Shown: piece after piece, positions 1-8,361 of the stretch
Position numbering within the stretch: position 1 is the stretch's first letter
Layout: the number at the start of each line of letters is the position of its first letter
Assembly (NCBI GenBank): GCA_003524565.1
Contig: DQGU01000135.1
Location: 449 to 19,913, forward strand
Reading direction: 5' to 3'
From: Rhodospirillaceae bacterium
Lineage (GTDB): Bacteria > Pseudomonadota > Alphaproteobacteria > Micavibrionales > UBA2020
DNA: 19,465 bases
Program-made: the position numbers and the translations under genes
The notes under the pieces: generated by a model
The model's database searches: none
Told to the model about the DNA's origin: nothing
What the model saw: the letters and a program-made list of their open reading frames with translations, nothing else

Positions 1-347
1 TCTGGGCGACGTGGTGCCCGCCTTGCGTGGCGGAACTGCCGGCGCTGGATAGCCTGCAAGCCAAGCTGCGCGACAAAGGGCTGCATGTGGTGGCGGTTTC
101 GCTTGACCGCAAACCGCTTGCCGACGTGGCCGCGTTTTTGGAAGAGCGCCGCGTGGAGCAGATGAAGCTTTATGTCGATACCGACCGCCAGATACCGCTG
201 AAATGGCAATACGCGGGCGTGCCCGCCAGCTTTTTGATTGGCCGTGACGGCGTGGTCATCGAACAATTCGACGGCCCGCGGGAGTGGGATAAAGGCGAGA
301 TGCTGACCAAAATCGAAGCCGTGCTCGGCACGGGCGTCACGCCTTGA
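1..347 (+). CDS. TlpA/ResA-like thiol-disulfide oxidoreductase, C-terminal part (5' end outside window)
   Basis: The reading frame is open from the left edge, and its first codons give W-A-T-W-C-P-P-C (positions 3-26). This is the thioredoxin-fold active site of the TlpA/ResA family. Downstream come a helix (ELPALDSLQAKL), a central strand (HVVAVSLD) and the cis-proline loop GVPASFLIG with a following DGVV strand, in the usual family order. The internal GTG at 27 is the Val after the active site, not a start. Family members are membrane-anchored or periplasmic and reduce or exchange disulfides, often for cytochrome c maturation. The signal or anchor region lies outside the window, so location cannot be judged. 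It ends at TGA 345-347, convergent with the next gene across 20 nt. Confidence 0.9.
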   Translation, partial: WATWCPPCVAELPALDSLQAKLRDKGLHVVAVSLDRKPLADVAAFLEERRVEQMKLYVDTDRQIPLKWQYAGVPASFLIGRDGVVIEQFDGPREWDKGEMLTKIEAVLGTGVTP

Positions 348-367
348 CGGATAGCGGTTTATAAGGG

Positions 368-724
368 TTATTTGCCCTGCTGCGGCAGTTTATAGGCGGG
401 GGCGTTTTCGATTTTCAGCACGCCGTCAATTTTGCCCGTCTGTGAATTCACGAAATAGATGAAATTGCCGCCGCCCGTGCGCACCGACAGCGCCACGCCG
501 CCGTTATAGGACGTCATGTTGTTGACCGTGCTGCGCGCGGGCAGCTGTACGGTCACGGTGCCTTCGGGCGCATCGACGCTGGGCGTCGAAATGGCAACAC
601 CGCCGCCGCTGCCGCCGGATTTTTTCACGATGCCATGCACCAGAATGGCCAGTCCCGCCAGAATAAGCACCGACATGACCATGATGGCGTTTTGCAGGAA
701 TTTGTGGTTGTTCAGCAGGCTCAT
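368..724 (-). CDS. Small single-pass membrane protein (DUF6476-like), function unknown
   Basis: A 118-residue protein with one strong hydrophobic segment at about residues 13-33, followed by KK, a Gly/Ser-rich linker and a ~75-residue domain rich in Val, Ser and Asn (for example LPARSTVNNMTSYNGGVALSV). The predicted topology is a short cytoplasmic N-terminus, one helix and a periplasmic C-terminal domain. Small proteins of this type lie beside the RluD-family gene in many alphaproteobacteria, and from memory this one resembles DUF6476. The family assignment was not checked. It is divergent from rluD with 53 nt between the two starts. No catalytic residues are recognisable. Confidence 0.75.
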   Translation of the reverse strand: MSLLNNHKFLQNAIMVMSVLILAGLAILVHGIVKKSGGSGGGVAISTPSVDAPEGTVTVQLPARSTVNNMTSYNGGVALSVRTGGGNFIYFVNSQTGKIDGVLKIENAPAYKLPQQGK

Positions 725-765
725 TGTGTTTGACCTCGTGTCTGGCGCTTGTTTGGCAAAGTGGT

Positions 766-771
766 TATATT
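766..771 (+). promoter_or_regulatory. Possible -10 element of a leaderless rluD transcript
   Basis: TATATT ends 6 nt before the rluD ATG at 778, and there is no purine-rich ribosome binding site between them. Transcription would therefore start at or next to the ATG. No convincing -35 hexamer is present at the right distance, so this is only a candidate. Confidence 0.3.
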
Positions 772-777
772 GATAGC

Positions 778-1755
778 ATGGAAACCATAACGGTCAAAGT
801 ATCCGATGCGGAGGCGGGCCAGCGGCTCGACAAGATGCTGGCGGCGCAGGCAGAGGGGCTGTCGCGCGCGCGGCTGCAGGCGTTGATAGAGGGGGGGCAC
901 GTCCGTTGCGGCGGCGCGGTTGTTGACGGCAGTTCCCGTAAAGTCAAGGCGGGGGAGGTCTATGACATTACCGTCCCACCGGCCGAGGAAGCCACGCCCG
1001 CGGCGCAGGATATCCCGCTTGATATTGCTTATGAGGACGGCGATTTAATCGTTATCAACAAACCGCCCGATTTGGTGGTGCACCCGGCGGCGGGCAATCA
1101 TGACGGCACGCTGGTCAATGCGCTTTTGGCGCATTGCGGCGATGCGCTGTCGGGCATTGGCGGCGTGAAGCGGCCGGGGATTGTGCACAGGCTCGACAAG
1201 GAAACATCGGGGCTGATGGTTGTGGCCAAAAATGACGCCGCGCATCACGGGCTTTCGGCACAGTTGACGACGCGCACGCTGACGCGGGTTTATCACGCGG
1301 TTGTCTGGGGCGTGCCCGCGCCCGCGCAGGGGCGCATCGAAACCCTTATCGGCCGCCACAAAACCAACCGCAAGAAAATGGCCGTGCTGGACGGCGGCGG
1401 CAAGGAAGCGATTACCGATTACCGTGTTTTGGAAACTTACGGGGTCTGGGCTTCGCTGGTCGAATGTCGCCTGAAAACGGGGCGAACGCACCAAATCCGC
1501 GTACACATGTCACATATCGGCCATCCGCTGGCCGGTGACCCGCTTTACGGCAAAAGCGCGCCAGCCAAATATGCCAAACAGATGAAAATTCCGCCCGCGG
1601 CGGCGCAGGCGCTGCAGGAATTCGCACGGCAGGCCCTGCATGCGGCGCAGCTTGAATTTATTCACCCAATCAGCGAAAATAAAATATCCCTGCGGGCGGA
1701 CATGCCGGCGGATATGCAGAATCTTTTGAAAGCCCTGCGCCGCGCGCAGGGATGA
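778..1755 (+). CDS. rluD: Ribosomal large subunit pseudouridine synthase, RluD/RluA family
   Basis: A 325-residue protein with an N-terminal S4 RNA-binding domain (about residues 15-65: QRLDKML...LSRARLQALIEGGHVRCGG) and a catalytic pseudouridine synthase domain. The active-site motif HRLDKETSG spans residues 137-145, with Asp140 as catalytic nucleophile. Other family blocks are INKPPDLVVHP (about 93-103) and the LKTGRTHQIRVH motif. RluD isomerises uridines in 23S rRNA helix 69. Length and domain order are normal. I chose ATG 778 rather than in-frame ATG 724 because 724 adds an unconserved stretch and overlaps the start of the divergent gene. No Shine-Dalgarno sequence precedes 778, and a TATATT hexamer lies 6 nt upstream, so the message may be leaderless. 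The exact RluD versus RluC/RluA specificity is inferred. Confidence 0.93.
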   Translation: METITVKVSDAEAGQRLDKMLAAQAEGLSRARLQALIEGGHVRCGGAVVDGSSRKVKAGEVYDITVPPAEEATPAAQDIPLDIAYEDGDLIVINKPPDLVVHPAAGNHDGTLVNALLAHCGDALSGIGGVKRPGIVHRLDKETSGLMVVAKNDAAHHGLSAQLTTRTLTRVYHAVVWGVPAPAQGRIETLIGRHKTNRKKMAVLDGGGKEAITDYRVLETYGVWASLVECRLKTGRTHQIRVHMSHIGHPLAGDPLYGKSAPAKYAKQMKIPPAAAQALQEFARQALHAAQLEFIHPISENKISLRADMPADMQNLLKALRRAQG

Positions 1756-1800
1756 GAAAGCTTCGCCAACCAGAGCCATACGAACAGGAAACCACAGCAG

Positions 1801-2502
1801 ATGTCTAACGGCGCAGATCAATTCCCGCCCGACCCTTTCGCCCCGCAGGAGCTGGCCCCCGAAGCCGAAGCCGCGCCCGCAGCGGCGAAGCCGGACCTCA
1901 AGCAATCCTTTGGCCAGATTTCGATGATGACGAAGGGGCAGGAGGTCAACCTTGAAACCCTCGACCCGACGCTCAAACATGTGATTGTCGGCGTGGGCTG
2001 GAGCGCGCCGCCGGAAGAGCAAGGCTTTCCCGTCGATATCGACGCCAGCTGCTTTATCCTCAACCGTGACGGCCGCGTGCGCCGCGATACGGATTTTGTG
2101 TTCTACAACCACCTTGAAACCGACGGCGGCGTTGTCAAACATACGGGCGACAGCACAACGGGCGAGGGGGAAGGTGACGACGAAGCCATCGAGCTCGACC
2201 TCGACAACATGGGTTTCGACGTTGAAAAAGTCGCCTTCGCCGTGACCATTCACAACGCCGAAGAACGCCAGCAAACTTTCGGTCTGGTCAAGGATGCCTA
2301 TATCCGCATCGTGAACAAGGCGACGGGGCAGGAGCTTGCGCATTTCGACCTGACCGAAGACGCATCGTCCGACAACGCGATTATCTTCGGCGAGCTGGAG
2401 CGCGAGGGCGCAAGCTGGAAATTCCGCGCGCTCGGCACGGGCAGCGACGGCGGGCTTTACAAAATCGCGCGCGAATACGGCGTGAACGTCGCGCCGAACT
2501 AA
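1801..2502 (+). CDS. TerD-domain protein
   Basis: A 233-residue protein. Residues 1-35 are rich in Pro, Ala and Glu and look disordered. Residues about 36-228 form one TerD domain: VDIDAS (78-83), the FYNH strand, GDSTTGEGEGDDE (116-128) with the clustered acids that bind calcium in this family, the IHNAEERQQTFG block (150-161), and the WKFRALGTG...GL end. TerD/TerE/CABP proteins are cytosolic Ca-binding proteins linked to tellurite, phage and general stress tolerance. It starts 45 nt after rluD with an AGGA-type ribosome site, so it may be co-transcribed. It stands alone, without terB, terC or terZ nearby, which argues against a complete tellurite-resistance cluster. The domain call is firm. 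The physiological role is not known. Confidence 0.93.
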   Translation: MSNGADQFPPDPFAPQELAPEAEAAPAAAKPDLKQSFGQISMMTKGQEVNLETLDPTLKHVIVGVGWSAPPEEQGFPVDIDASCFILNRDGRVRRDTDFVFYNHLETDGGVVKHTGDSTTGEGEGDDEAIELDLDNMGFDVEKVAFAVTIHNAEERQQTFGLVKDAYIRIVNKATGQELAHFDLTEDASSDNAIIFGELEREGASWKFRALGTGSDGGLYKIAREYGVNVAPN

Positions 2503-2586
2503 TTTTCGGCATGGCGCGGCGTCTGCCGGTACGGGCTGCTTTTTCCAGCGGGCGTATTAAAATTGCGCGCGCACGATTCTTTGCAT

Positions 2587-2629
2587 AACTTTAAATCAAA
2601 GTTTCTCCATTCCCTTGACGAATCAAGGG
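2587..2629 (+). promoter_or_regulatory. Two adjacent inverted repeats upstream of ahpC (candidate operator region)
   Basis: The 200-nt gap between terD and ahpC contains two inverted repeats in tandem. One is AACTTT-aaatc-AAAGTT (2587-2592 with 2598-2603). The other is CCCTTGA-cgaa-TCAAGGG (2612-2618 with 2623-2629), a perfect 7-bp arm. Neither is followed by a T-run, so they do not look like terminators. Neither matches the classical OxyR ATAG-N7-CTAT pattern. They lie 75-115 nt before the ahpC start, where a peroxide-responsive operator or promoter is expected. No clear -35/-10 pair was found. Confidence 0.4.
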
Positions 2630-2702
2630 GGAAGGGTCATTTTTGCGGCATCTTGTACTGCAGCAAGTCTAGAAAACACCTCATCAGAAAGGGCACCCCA
2701 CC

Positions 2703-3248
2703 ATGCTTACGATTGGCCAGAAATTTCCCGCATTCAACCTGACCGGCGTTGTTTCCTCCGACCCCAAAACCGCGTTCGAGACGGTTAACAACGAAACCTA
2801 CAAAGGCAAATGGCTGGTTCTGTTCGCGTGGCCCAAAGATTTCACTTTCGTCTGCCCGACCGAAATCGCCGCGTTCGGCAAAATGAACCGTGATTTCGCA
2901 GACCGCGACACGCAGGTTCTCGGTCTCAGCACCGACAGCGACTACGTTCACCTCGCTTGGCGCCAGAACCACAAAGACCTGACGGACCTGCCCTTCCCGA
3001 TGCTGTCTGACATCAAGCGCGAACTGTCCATGGCGCTGGGCATCCTTAACGAAGAAGCAGGCGTTTGCAACCGCGCGACCTTCATCGTTGACCCGACCGG
3101 CATCATCCGTTTCGTATCCGTGAACGACCTCAAAGTCGGCCGTAACGTTGACGAAGTCATGCGCACGCTCGACGCGCTGCAAACGGATGAACTGTGCCAG
3201 TGCAACTGGACCAAAGGCGAAGACACGCTGAGCAAAAAAGCGGCCTGA
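2703..3248 (+). CDS. ahpC: Alkyl hydroperoxide reductase AhpC, 2-Cys peroxiredoxin
   Basis: A 181-residue protein with the peroxidatic motif FTFVCPTEI (Cys51 nucleophile) and a C-terminal resolving region LCQCNW with Cys165 and Cys167. It reduces H2O2, organic peroxides and peroxynitrite in the cytosol. The C-terminal CxC arrangement followed by an NWTKGEDTL tail resembles the AhpD-dependent AhpC of mycobacteria rather than the enteric AhpC reduced by AhpF. This is a comparison from memory. No ahpD or ahpF lies in the window. The ATG at 2703 is preceded by AGAAAGG (2686-2692), about 10 nt away. A strong terminator follows, so this is probably a single-gene unit. Confidence 0.95.
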   Translation: MLTIGQKFPAFNLTGVVSSDPKTAFETVNNETYKGKWLVLFAWPKDFTFVCPTEIAAFGKMNRDFADRDTQVLGLSTDSDYVHLAWRQNHKDLTDLPFPMLSDIKRELSMALGILNEEAGVCNRATFIVDPTGIIRFVSVNDLKVGRNVDEVMRTLDALQTDELCQCNWTKGEDTLSKKAA

Positions 3249-3271
3249 TAATATCCTATTTACAGAACTTG

Positions 3272-3309
3272 AAAACGCCCGTGGGTCTGCCTCGCGGGCG
3301 TTTTTCTTT
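3272..3309 (+). terminator. Rho-independent terminator of ahpC
   Basis: AAAACGCCCG (3272-3281) pairs perfectly with CGGGCGTTTT (3295-3304) across a 13-nt loop, and the U-tract continues as TTTTTCTTT. It begins 24 nt after the ahpC stop codon. Confidence 0.9.
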
Positions 3310-3528
3310 GTGCGTTTTATGTCTTTTTGCCGCCTTGTTGCCGTCTTGCGCGCGGGGGTATTTTCTTGCGGCGCGAAGTGCGAAAAAGCCTTTTTCTATC
3401 GCGCTTTTGTTGCACCGCTTTTTTACCCGCTGTGGCAGTTTTAGGGTATGATGCGCGCAACGCTACCGCATGCGTGCGGCTGCCGTATCATCATGCAATC
3501 CCACCTGTTTGAAAAAAGAAAGTCGATC
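3310..3528 (+). promoter_or_regulatory. Leader and promoter region of the glutamate dehydrogenase gene
   Basis: No convincing gene lies between the ahpC terminator and the dehydrogenase start. A -10-like TATGAT sits at 3447-3452. The nearest upstream match to a -35 is TTTACC (3422-3427), at a poor 19-nt spacing. A small hairpin CCGCA-tgcg-TGCGG lies at 3466-3479. The first in-frame ATG (3448) falls inside the TATGAT hexamer, which argues that translation starts further downstream. Confidence 0.4.
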
Positions 3529-6500
3529 ATGGCAAAGGCTCAGAAAAAAAACAGCTCCAAACCCTCGCGCGCGGCATCCGGCAAAACGCCGGCACGCAAA
3601 CCGGCCCGCGGCAGCGCGCATTTCGCGGATATGTTTTTCCGCCATGTGCCGGCAGAAGACATCGCCGGTTTTTCCGCGCCGGAGCTGACGCAGATTGCCT
3701 CATCGATGCAAGGATGGGCGCAGACGCGCAAAGTGGGCGCGCATAAATTGCGCGTGTTCAACCCCGACCAGAAGCGCGACGGCTGGCATGTGCCCTGCAC
3801 CGTCATTCAGGTCGTCAACGACGACATGCCTTTCATCATCGACTCTGTGACGTCGGAACTGACGTATCAGGGGATGAACGTCGATTTGCTGCTGCACCCG
3901 ATTTTGAACGCCAGCCGCGACAAGGCGGGGCAGCTGACGGATATCCAGTCCGGCAAAGCGGTCGCCAGCGGTTACGTCACGGAATCGCATGTGCATATCC
4001 ATCTGGAACAAACGCTGTCGGCGGAGGCTTGCGAAAAACTGGCCATGGCGCTTGACCACACGCTGGCCGATGTGCGCAGTGCGACGGCTGACTGGCGCAA
4101 AATGCTGGCGCGCGTGGATGAAATCCTTGCCGCGCCCGAACTGTACGGCAAGGGTCATAGCGCTGCCGATGTGAAAGAGGCCGAAGAATTCCTGAACTAC
4201 GTCAAAGCCAACAACTTCACCTTCCTCGGCTACCGCGAATACAGATTTACCTCGCGCAAAGAAGGGGCGAGCCTCGCCGTCGTGCAGGGCTCCGACCTCG
4301 GCGTTCTCAAAGGCGGACAAAAGCTGGGTTTTGGCGAAGACATCAGCGGCGCGAAAATGGCGTTGCTGGCCGAAGCGCGCTGGCCTGTCACCGTCAGCAA
4401 GCTGATTGAACAATACGCCGCCGTGCACCGCCGCGTGCCGCTGGACGCCGTGGGTATCAAAATCCTCGGCAAAGACGGCGGCTTGCAGGGTATGCATCTG
4501 TTTGTGGGCCTGTTTACTTCCAGCACCTATTCCTGCCGCACAAGCGAAGTGCCCATCGTGCGCCAGAAAGTGGCGGAGACCATCAACCGCGCCGGTTTTA
4601 TCAAAGGCTCCCACGATGCCAAGGCGCTGGAGCATATCCTTGAAAAAATGCCGCGCGACGAGCTGTTTCAGGCGTCGTCCGAAGACGTTGACCGCCTAGC
4701 ACTCGGCATTCTGCGTTTGCAGGCCAAGCAGCGCATCGCGCTTTTCACGCACATGGACCCGATGAAGCAGTACATGTCCTGCCTGCTGTATGTGCCGCGC
4801 GACCGTTATAACACGCGTTTCCGCCTGCAGGCCGCGCGTATCCTTGAACATGGCTATCGCGGCAAGGTGGTGAACTATTTCACCACGCTCGACGACAGCC
4901 CGCTGGCGCGTTTGCTGTTCACGGTTCTGCTCGAAGACGGCGCCGATGCCAGCTATGACCAGGGCTATATCGAAGCGCAGCTGATTGAGCTGGGCCGCGA
5001 ATGGGATGAACGCCTGAAACAGGTTCTGGTTGCAGCCCACGGCCGCGCCAAAGGGGCGGAGCTGGCCTTTACCTTCGGCCGCGCTTTTGCTTCCGCCTAT
5101 CATGAATCCATTCATATCGGCAATGCCGTGCATGACATCCGCCATCTGGAGCAGATGCTGAAAACCGGCGAGGATATCCGCGTCGATTTCTACCGCCTGC
5201 AAGGCATGGCCGCAGGCGAAATGCACCTGAAGGTCTATCACCGCGCAACGCCGGTACCGCTTTCCGACATTATGCCGGTTCTGGGCAACATGGGGCTTCA
5301 GGCCGTATCTGAACTGCCCTACGAAGTGCGCCCCTATGGCCAGGATACCGCCGTCTGGATTCACGATTTCAAACTGACGGGGGCGGAAGACATCGACCTC
5401 GACGCTGTGAAAGAGAATGTCGAAAGCACTTTCCTGCACGTCTGGCACGGGCAGGCGGAAAACGACGGGCTCAACCATCTGGCGCTGCGCGCCAACCTCG
5501 GCTGGCGCGAAACCATGATTTTGCGCGGCTACAGCGGTTATATGCGTCAGGCGCGTTTCCCCTACAGCCGCGTGTATGTGGAACAGGTTCTCAGCAGCTA
5601 TCCCGCTATCGCGCGCGCGCTGGTCGATTTCTTCCGCGCTATGCACGACCCGAAAGGCGCGAAATCGCTGAACGCGGCCGCTGCGGGCGAAAAAATCCTC
5701 GACATGCTGCAAGATGTGCAAAAACTTGACCATGACCGCATTCTGCGCGGGTTCAAGATGCTCATCGAAAACACGCTGCGCACCAATTTCTACCAAACCG
5801 GCGAAGACGGCGAACATAAACCCTGCATTGCCTTCAAACTCGATAGCAAAAACGTCGATGGTCTGCCGTTGCCGCGCCCGCATGTTGAAATTTTCGTTTA
5901 TTCTGCGCGCGTCGAAGCGGTACACCTGCGTGGCGGTGAAATCGCCCGCGGCGGTATCCGCTGGTCAGACCGCCACGACGATTTCCGCACCGAAATCCTC
6001 GGCCTTTTGAAATCGCAGACGGTTAAAAACACCGTTATCGTGCCGGTGGGCGCGAAGGGCGGTTTTGTCGTGAAGCAGCCGCCGCAAACCGGCGGACGCG
6101 AAGCGTACCAGCAGGAAGGCATCGAGTGCTACAAGCTGTTCGTGCAATCCCTGCTCGACATCACCGATAACAACGTGAAGGGCAAGATTGTGCGTCCGAA
6201 AGATGTCATTTGCCATGACGGTATCGACCCCTATCTGGTCGTCGCCGCAGATAAAGGCACGGCAACATTCTCGGATATCGCCAACGGTCTTTCGATGGCG
6301 CATGGTTTCTGGCTGAACGATGCTTTCGCCTCAGGCGGCTCTGCGGGCTATGACCACAAGAAGATGGGCATCACCGCCAAGGGCGGCTGGGAATCCGTCA
6401 AACGTCACTTCCGCGAAATGGGCAAGGATATTCAAAAAGAGCCCTTCACAGTTGCGGGTGTGGGCGATATGGGCGGCGACGTTTTCGGCAATGCGATGCT

Positions 6501-8346
6501 GCTGTCCAAGCAAATCAAGCTGCAATTCGCGTTCAACCATGTGCATATTTTCTGCGACCCCGAACCGAATGCAGAAAAAACCTTTGCCGAGCGTCTGCGT
6601 CTGTTCAAGGCGCGCGGTGGCTGGGATACTTACGATAAATCCCTGCTGTCTGCGGGCGGCGCGATTTATGAACGCTCCGCCAAGTCGGTCAAGGTATCGG
6701 CGCAGGTCAAAAAGCTGCTGGGTCTTGAGCGTGATACGCTGTCACCGGATGAGCTTATCACTTCTATCCTCAAGGCAGATGTCGAACTGATGTGGTTCGG
6801 TGGTATCGGCACCTACGTCAAGTCATCACGCCAGAGCCATGCCGACGCCGACGACAAAACCAACGATGCCGTGCGCGTCGATGCACGCGACATGCGCGCC
6901 AAGGTGATGGGCGAGGGCGCGAACCTCGGCGTTACGCAGCTCGCGCGCGTTGAATATGCGCGCTGCGGCGGGCGTATCAACACCGACTTCATCGACAACT
7001 CGGCGGGTGTTGATTGCTCCGACCACGAAGTCAACATCAAAATCCTGCTCAGCGATGTGACGGTGCGCCGTAAAATGTCGCTGGAGGCACGCAACAAGCT
7101 GCTCGAAGGCATGACGGACGATGTATCGGCGCTGGTCTTGCGCGACAACTATCAGCAAACCCAGTCGCTGACCTTGCAGGAAACGCTGGCGGTCGAGCAT
7201 ATCAACCTGCATGCCGAGCTTATCCGCGACCTCGAAAAATCGGGGCTTATCAAGCGCGCGCTTGAAGGGCTGCCGGACGATGAAACCTTCGCGCGTATGG
7301 TGCGTGACGGGCAGGGCTTGACTCGCCCTGAACTGTCGGTGCTGACGTCCTACGTCAAAATCGTTCTTTATAAGCGTATTCTGGACAGCGATATTCCGGA
7401 TGCGCCAGCGATGGAAAAACACCTGTTCGGCTACTTCCCCAAGGCGCTGCAAAAATACGAAGACGAAATCCGCGCCCACAAGCTGCGCCGCGAAATCATC
7501 GCAACGCAAATTGTGAATACGCTGGTCAACCGCATGGGCGCGACTTTTGTTGCCTCCCGCGTCGGCAAGACGGGCGAGCGGGAAGAAGAAGTCATCAAAG
7601 CCTTCCTCATCGTGCAGGAAGCTTACGGCCTTGACGATATCTGGCAGAAAATCGAGGCGCTCGACAACCGCGTGCCGTCGCAGGTGCAAACCTCGGCGCT
7701 CAAGGAAGTCTTCAGCGTGGTCAAACGCGCTGTAACATGGTTCCTGCGCTATGGCGGCGACAATCTGGATGTCGAAGGGGAGGTTGAAGCCTTCGCCCCC
7801 GGCATCGAGGTTCTGCGCAAATCCGTGCGCCAGATGGTGCCCGAAGCCGTGCGCGCAACGCTGGAGCAAAACAGCCGCAAACTGGCGGAATGGGGCGTGC
7901 CTGCCGCGATTGCGGGCGATATTGCTGTCATGAAGCTTTTGTCTTCGGCCAGCGACATCGTGAACATCAGCCGCAAGTCCGACGACGACGTCGCGGAAAT
8001 CGCGCCCGCCTATTTCATGGTGGGTGAACGCCTCGGTCTTGACTGGCTGCGCCAGCAAGCATCGAACATCGTGCCCGCCAATGCCTGGCAGGCGCGCGTG
8101 ATGGGCGGTTTGATGGATGATTTCTTCATTCACCAAGCGGCGATTACTGCGGCAATTTTCTCAAGCGTCAGCCGCAAAACCCGCGTCGATGCGAAGCTTA
8201 TCGACCAGTGGTTCGGCAAACATGGCGAAATGGTGGCCAAAATCGGCCAGATTGTCGATGACCTGCGTGCCCAGCCGAAAGTCGAGCTGGAAATGCTGGT
8301 GCTGGTCAGTCAGCGCATCGGCCAGCTGGTGCATGTGGTCAATTAA
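3529..8346 (+). CDS. gdhZ: NAD-specific glutamate dehydrogenase, large bacterial class (GDH-180 type)
   Basis: A 1,605-residue protein, the normal size for this class (about 1,600 residues in Caulobacter and relatives). It oxidatively deaminates glutamate to 2-oxoglutarate and ammonium using NAD+ and feeds amino-acid carbon into the TCA cycle. The long N-terminal half carries the regulatory ACT-like regions. The catalytic half shows GGIRWSDRHDDFRTEI from about residue 808, LKSQTVKNTVIVPVGAKGGF from about 826, the nucleotide-binding segment GVGDMGGDVFGNAML at 977, and VMGEGANLGVTQ at 1126. No frame break is seen. I chose ATG 3529 because it follows AAGAAAG at suitable spacing and begins a typical Lys/Ser-rich N-terminus. 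ATG 3493 is possible, and ATG 3448 overlaps a -10-like element. The symbol follows Caulobacter usage. The 3' end converges with the next gene across 15 nt with no terminator. Confidence 0.96.
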   Translation: MAKAQKKNSSKPSRAASGKTPARKPARGSAHFADMFFRHVPAEDIAGFSAPELTQIASSMQGWAQTRKVGAHKLRVFNPDQKRDGWHVPCTVIQVVNDDMPFIIDSVTSELTYQGMNVDLLLHPILNASRDKAGQLTDIQSGKAVASGYVTESHVHIHLEQTLSAEACEKLAMALDHTLADVRSATADWRKMLARVDEILAAPELYGKGHSAADVKEAEEFLNYVKANNFTFLGYREYRFTSRKEGASLAVVQGSDLGVLKGGQKLGFGEDISGAKMALLAEARWPVTVSKLIEQYAAVHRRVPLDAVGIKILGKDGGLQGMHLFVGLFTSSTYSCRTSEVPIVRQKVAETINRAGFIKGSHDAKALEHILEKMPRDELFQASSEDVDRLALGILRLQAKQRIALFTHMDPMKQYMSCLLYVPRDRYNTRFRLQAARILEHGYRGKVVNYFTTLDDSPLARLLFTVLLEDGADASYDQGYIEAQLIELGREWDERLKQVLVAAHGRAKGAELAFTFGRAFASAYHESIHIGNAVHDIRHLEQMLKTGEDIRVDFYRLQGMAAGEMHLKVYHRATPVPLSDIMPVLGNMGLQAVSELPYEVRPYGQDTAVWIHDFKLTGAEDIDLDAVKENVESTFLHVWHGQAENDGLNHLALRANLGWRETMILRGYSGYMRQARFPYSRVYVEQVLSSYPAIARALVDFFRAMHDPKGAKSLNAAAAGEKILDMLQDVQKLDHDRILRGFKMLIENTLRTNFYQTGEDGEHKPCIAFKLDSKNVDGLPLPRPHVEIFVYSARVEAVHLRGGEIARGGIRWSDRHDDFRTEILGLLKSQTVKNTVIVPVGAKGGFVVKQPPQTGGREAYQQEGIECYKLFVQSLLDITDNNVKGKIVRPKDVICHDGIDPYLVVAADKGTATFSDIANGLSMAHGFWLNDAFASGGSAGYDHKKMGITAKGGWESVKRHFREMGKDIQKEPFTVAGVGDMGGDVFGNAMLLSKQIKLQFAFNHVHIFCDPEPNAEKTFAERLRLFKARGGWDTYDKSLLSAGGAIYERSAKSVKVSAQVKKLLGLERDTLSPDELITSILKADVELMWFGGIGTYVKSSRQSHADADDKTNDAVRVDARDMRAKVMGEGANLGVTQLARVEYARCGGRINTDFIDNSAGVDCSDHEVNIKILLSDVTVRRKMSLEARNKLLEGMTDDVSALVLRDNYQQTQSLTLQETLAVEHINLHAELIRDLEKSGLIKRALEGLPDDETFARMVRDGQGLTRPELSVLTSYVKIVLYKRILDSDIPDAPAMEKHLFGYFPKALQKYEDEIRAHKLRREIIATQIVNTLVNRMGATFVASRVGKTGEREEEVIKAFLIVQEAYGLDDIWQKIEALDNRVPSQVQTSALKEVFSVVKRAVTWFLRYGGDNLDVEGEVEAFAPGIEVLRKSVRQMVPEAVRATLEQNSRKLAEWGVPAAIAGDIAVMKLLSSASDIVNISRKSDDDVAEIAPAYFMVGERLGLDWLRQQASNIVPANAWQARVMGGLMDDFFIHQAAITAAIFSSVSRKTRVDAKLIDQWFGKHGEMVAKIGQIVDDLRAQPKVELEMLVLVSQRIGQLVHVVN

Positions 8347-8361
8347 GCGCGGCCGTGCCGC

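Noticed and set aside
2512..2527. GG-N10-GC pattern upstream of ahpC resembling a sigma-54 promoter
   Set aside because: TGGCGCG-GCGT-CTGCC has three departures at conserved positions, lies in GC-rich sequence, and is ~175 nt from the start.
3448..3528. N-terminal extension of the glutamate dehydrogenase from ATG 3448
   Set aside because: That ATG is within a -10-like hexamer and lacks a ribosome site. The extension is Cys/His/Arg-rich and unlike the family.
4696..8136. Long minus-strand open frames (409 and 436 codons) opposite the glutamate dehydrogenase
   Set aside because: They lie wholly antisense to a well-supported gene, have compositions typical of a GC-rich shadow frame, and show no recognisable motifs or ribosome sites.
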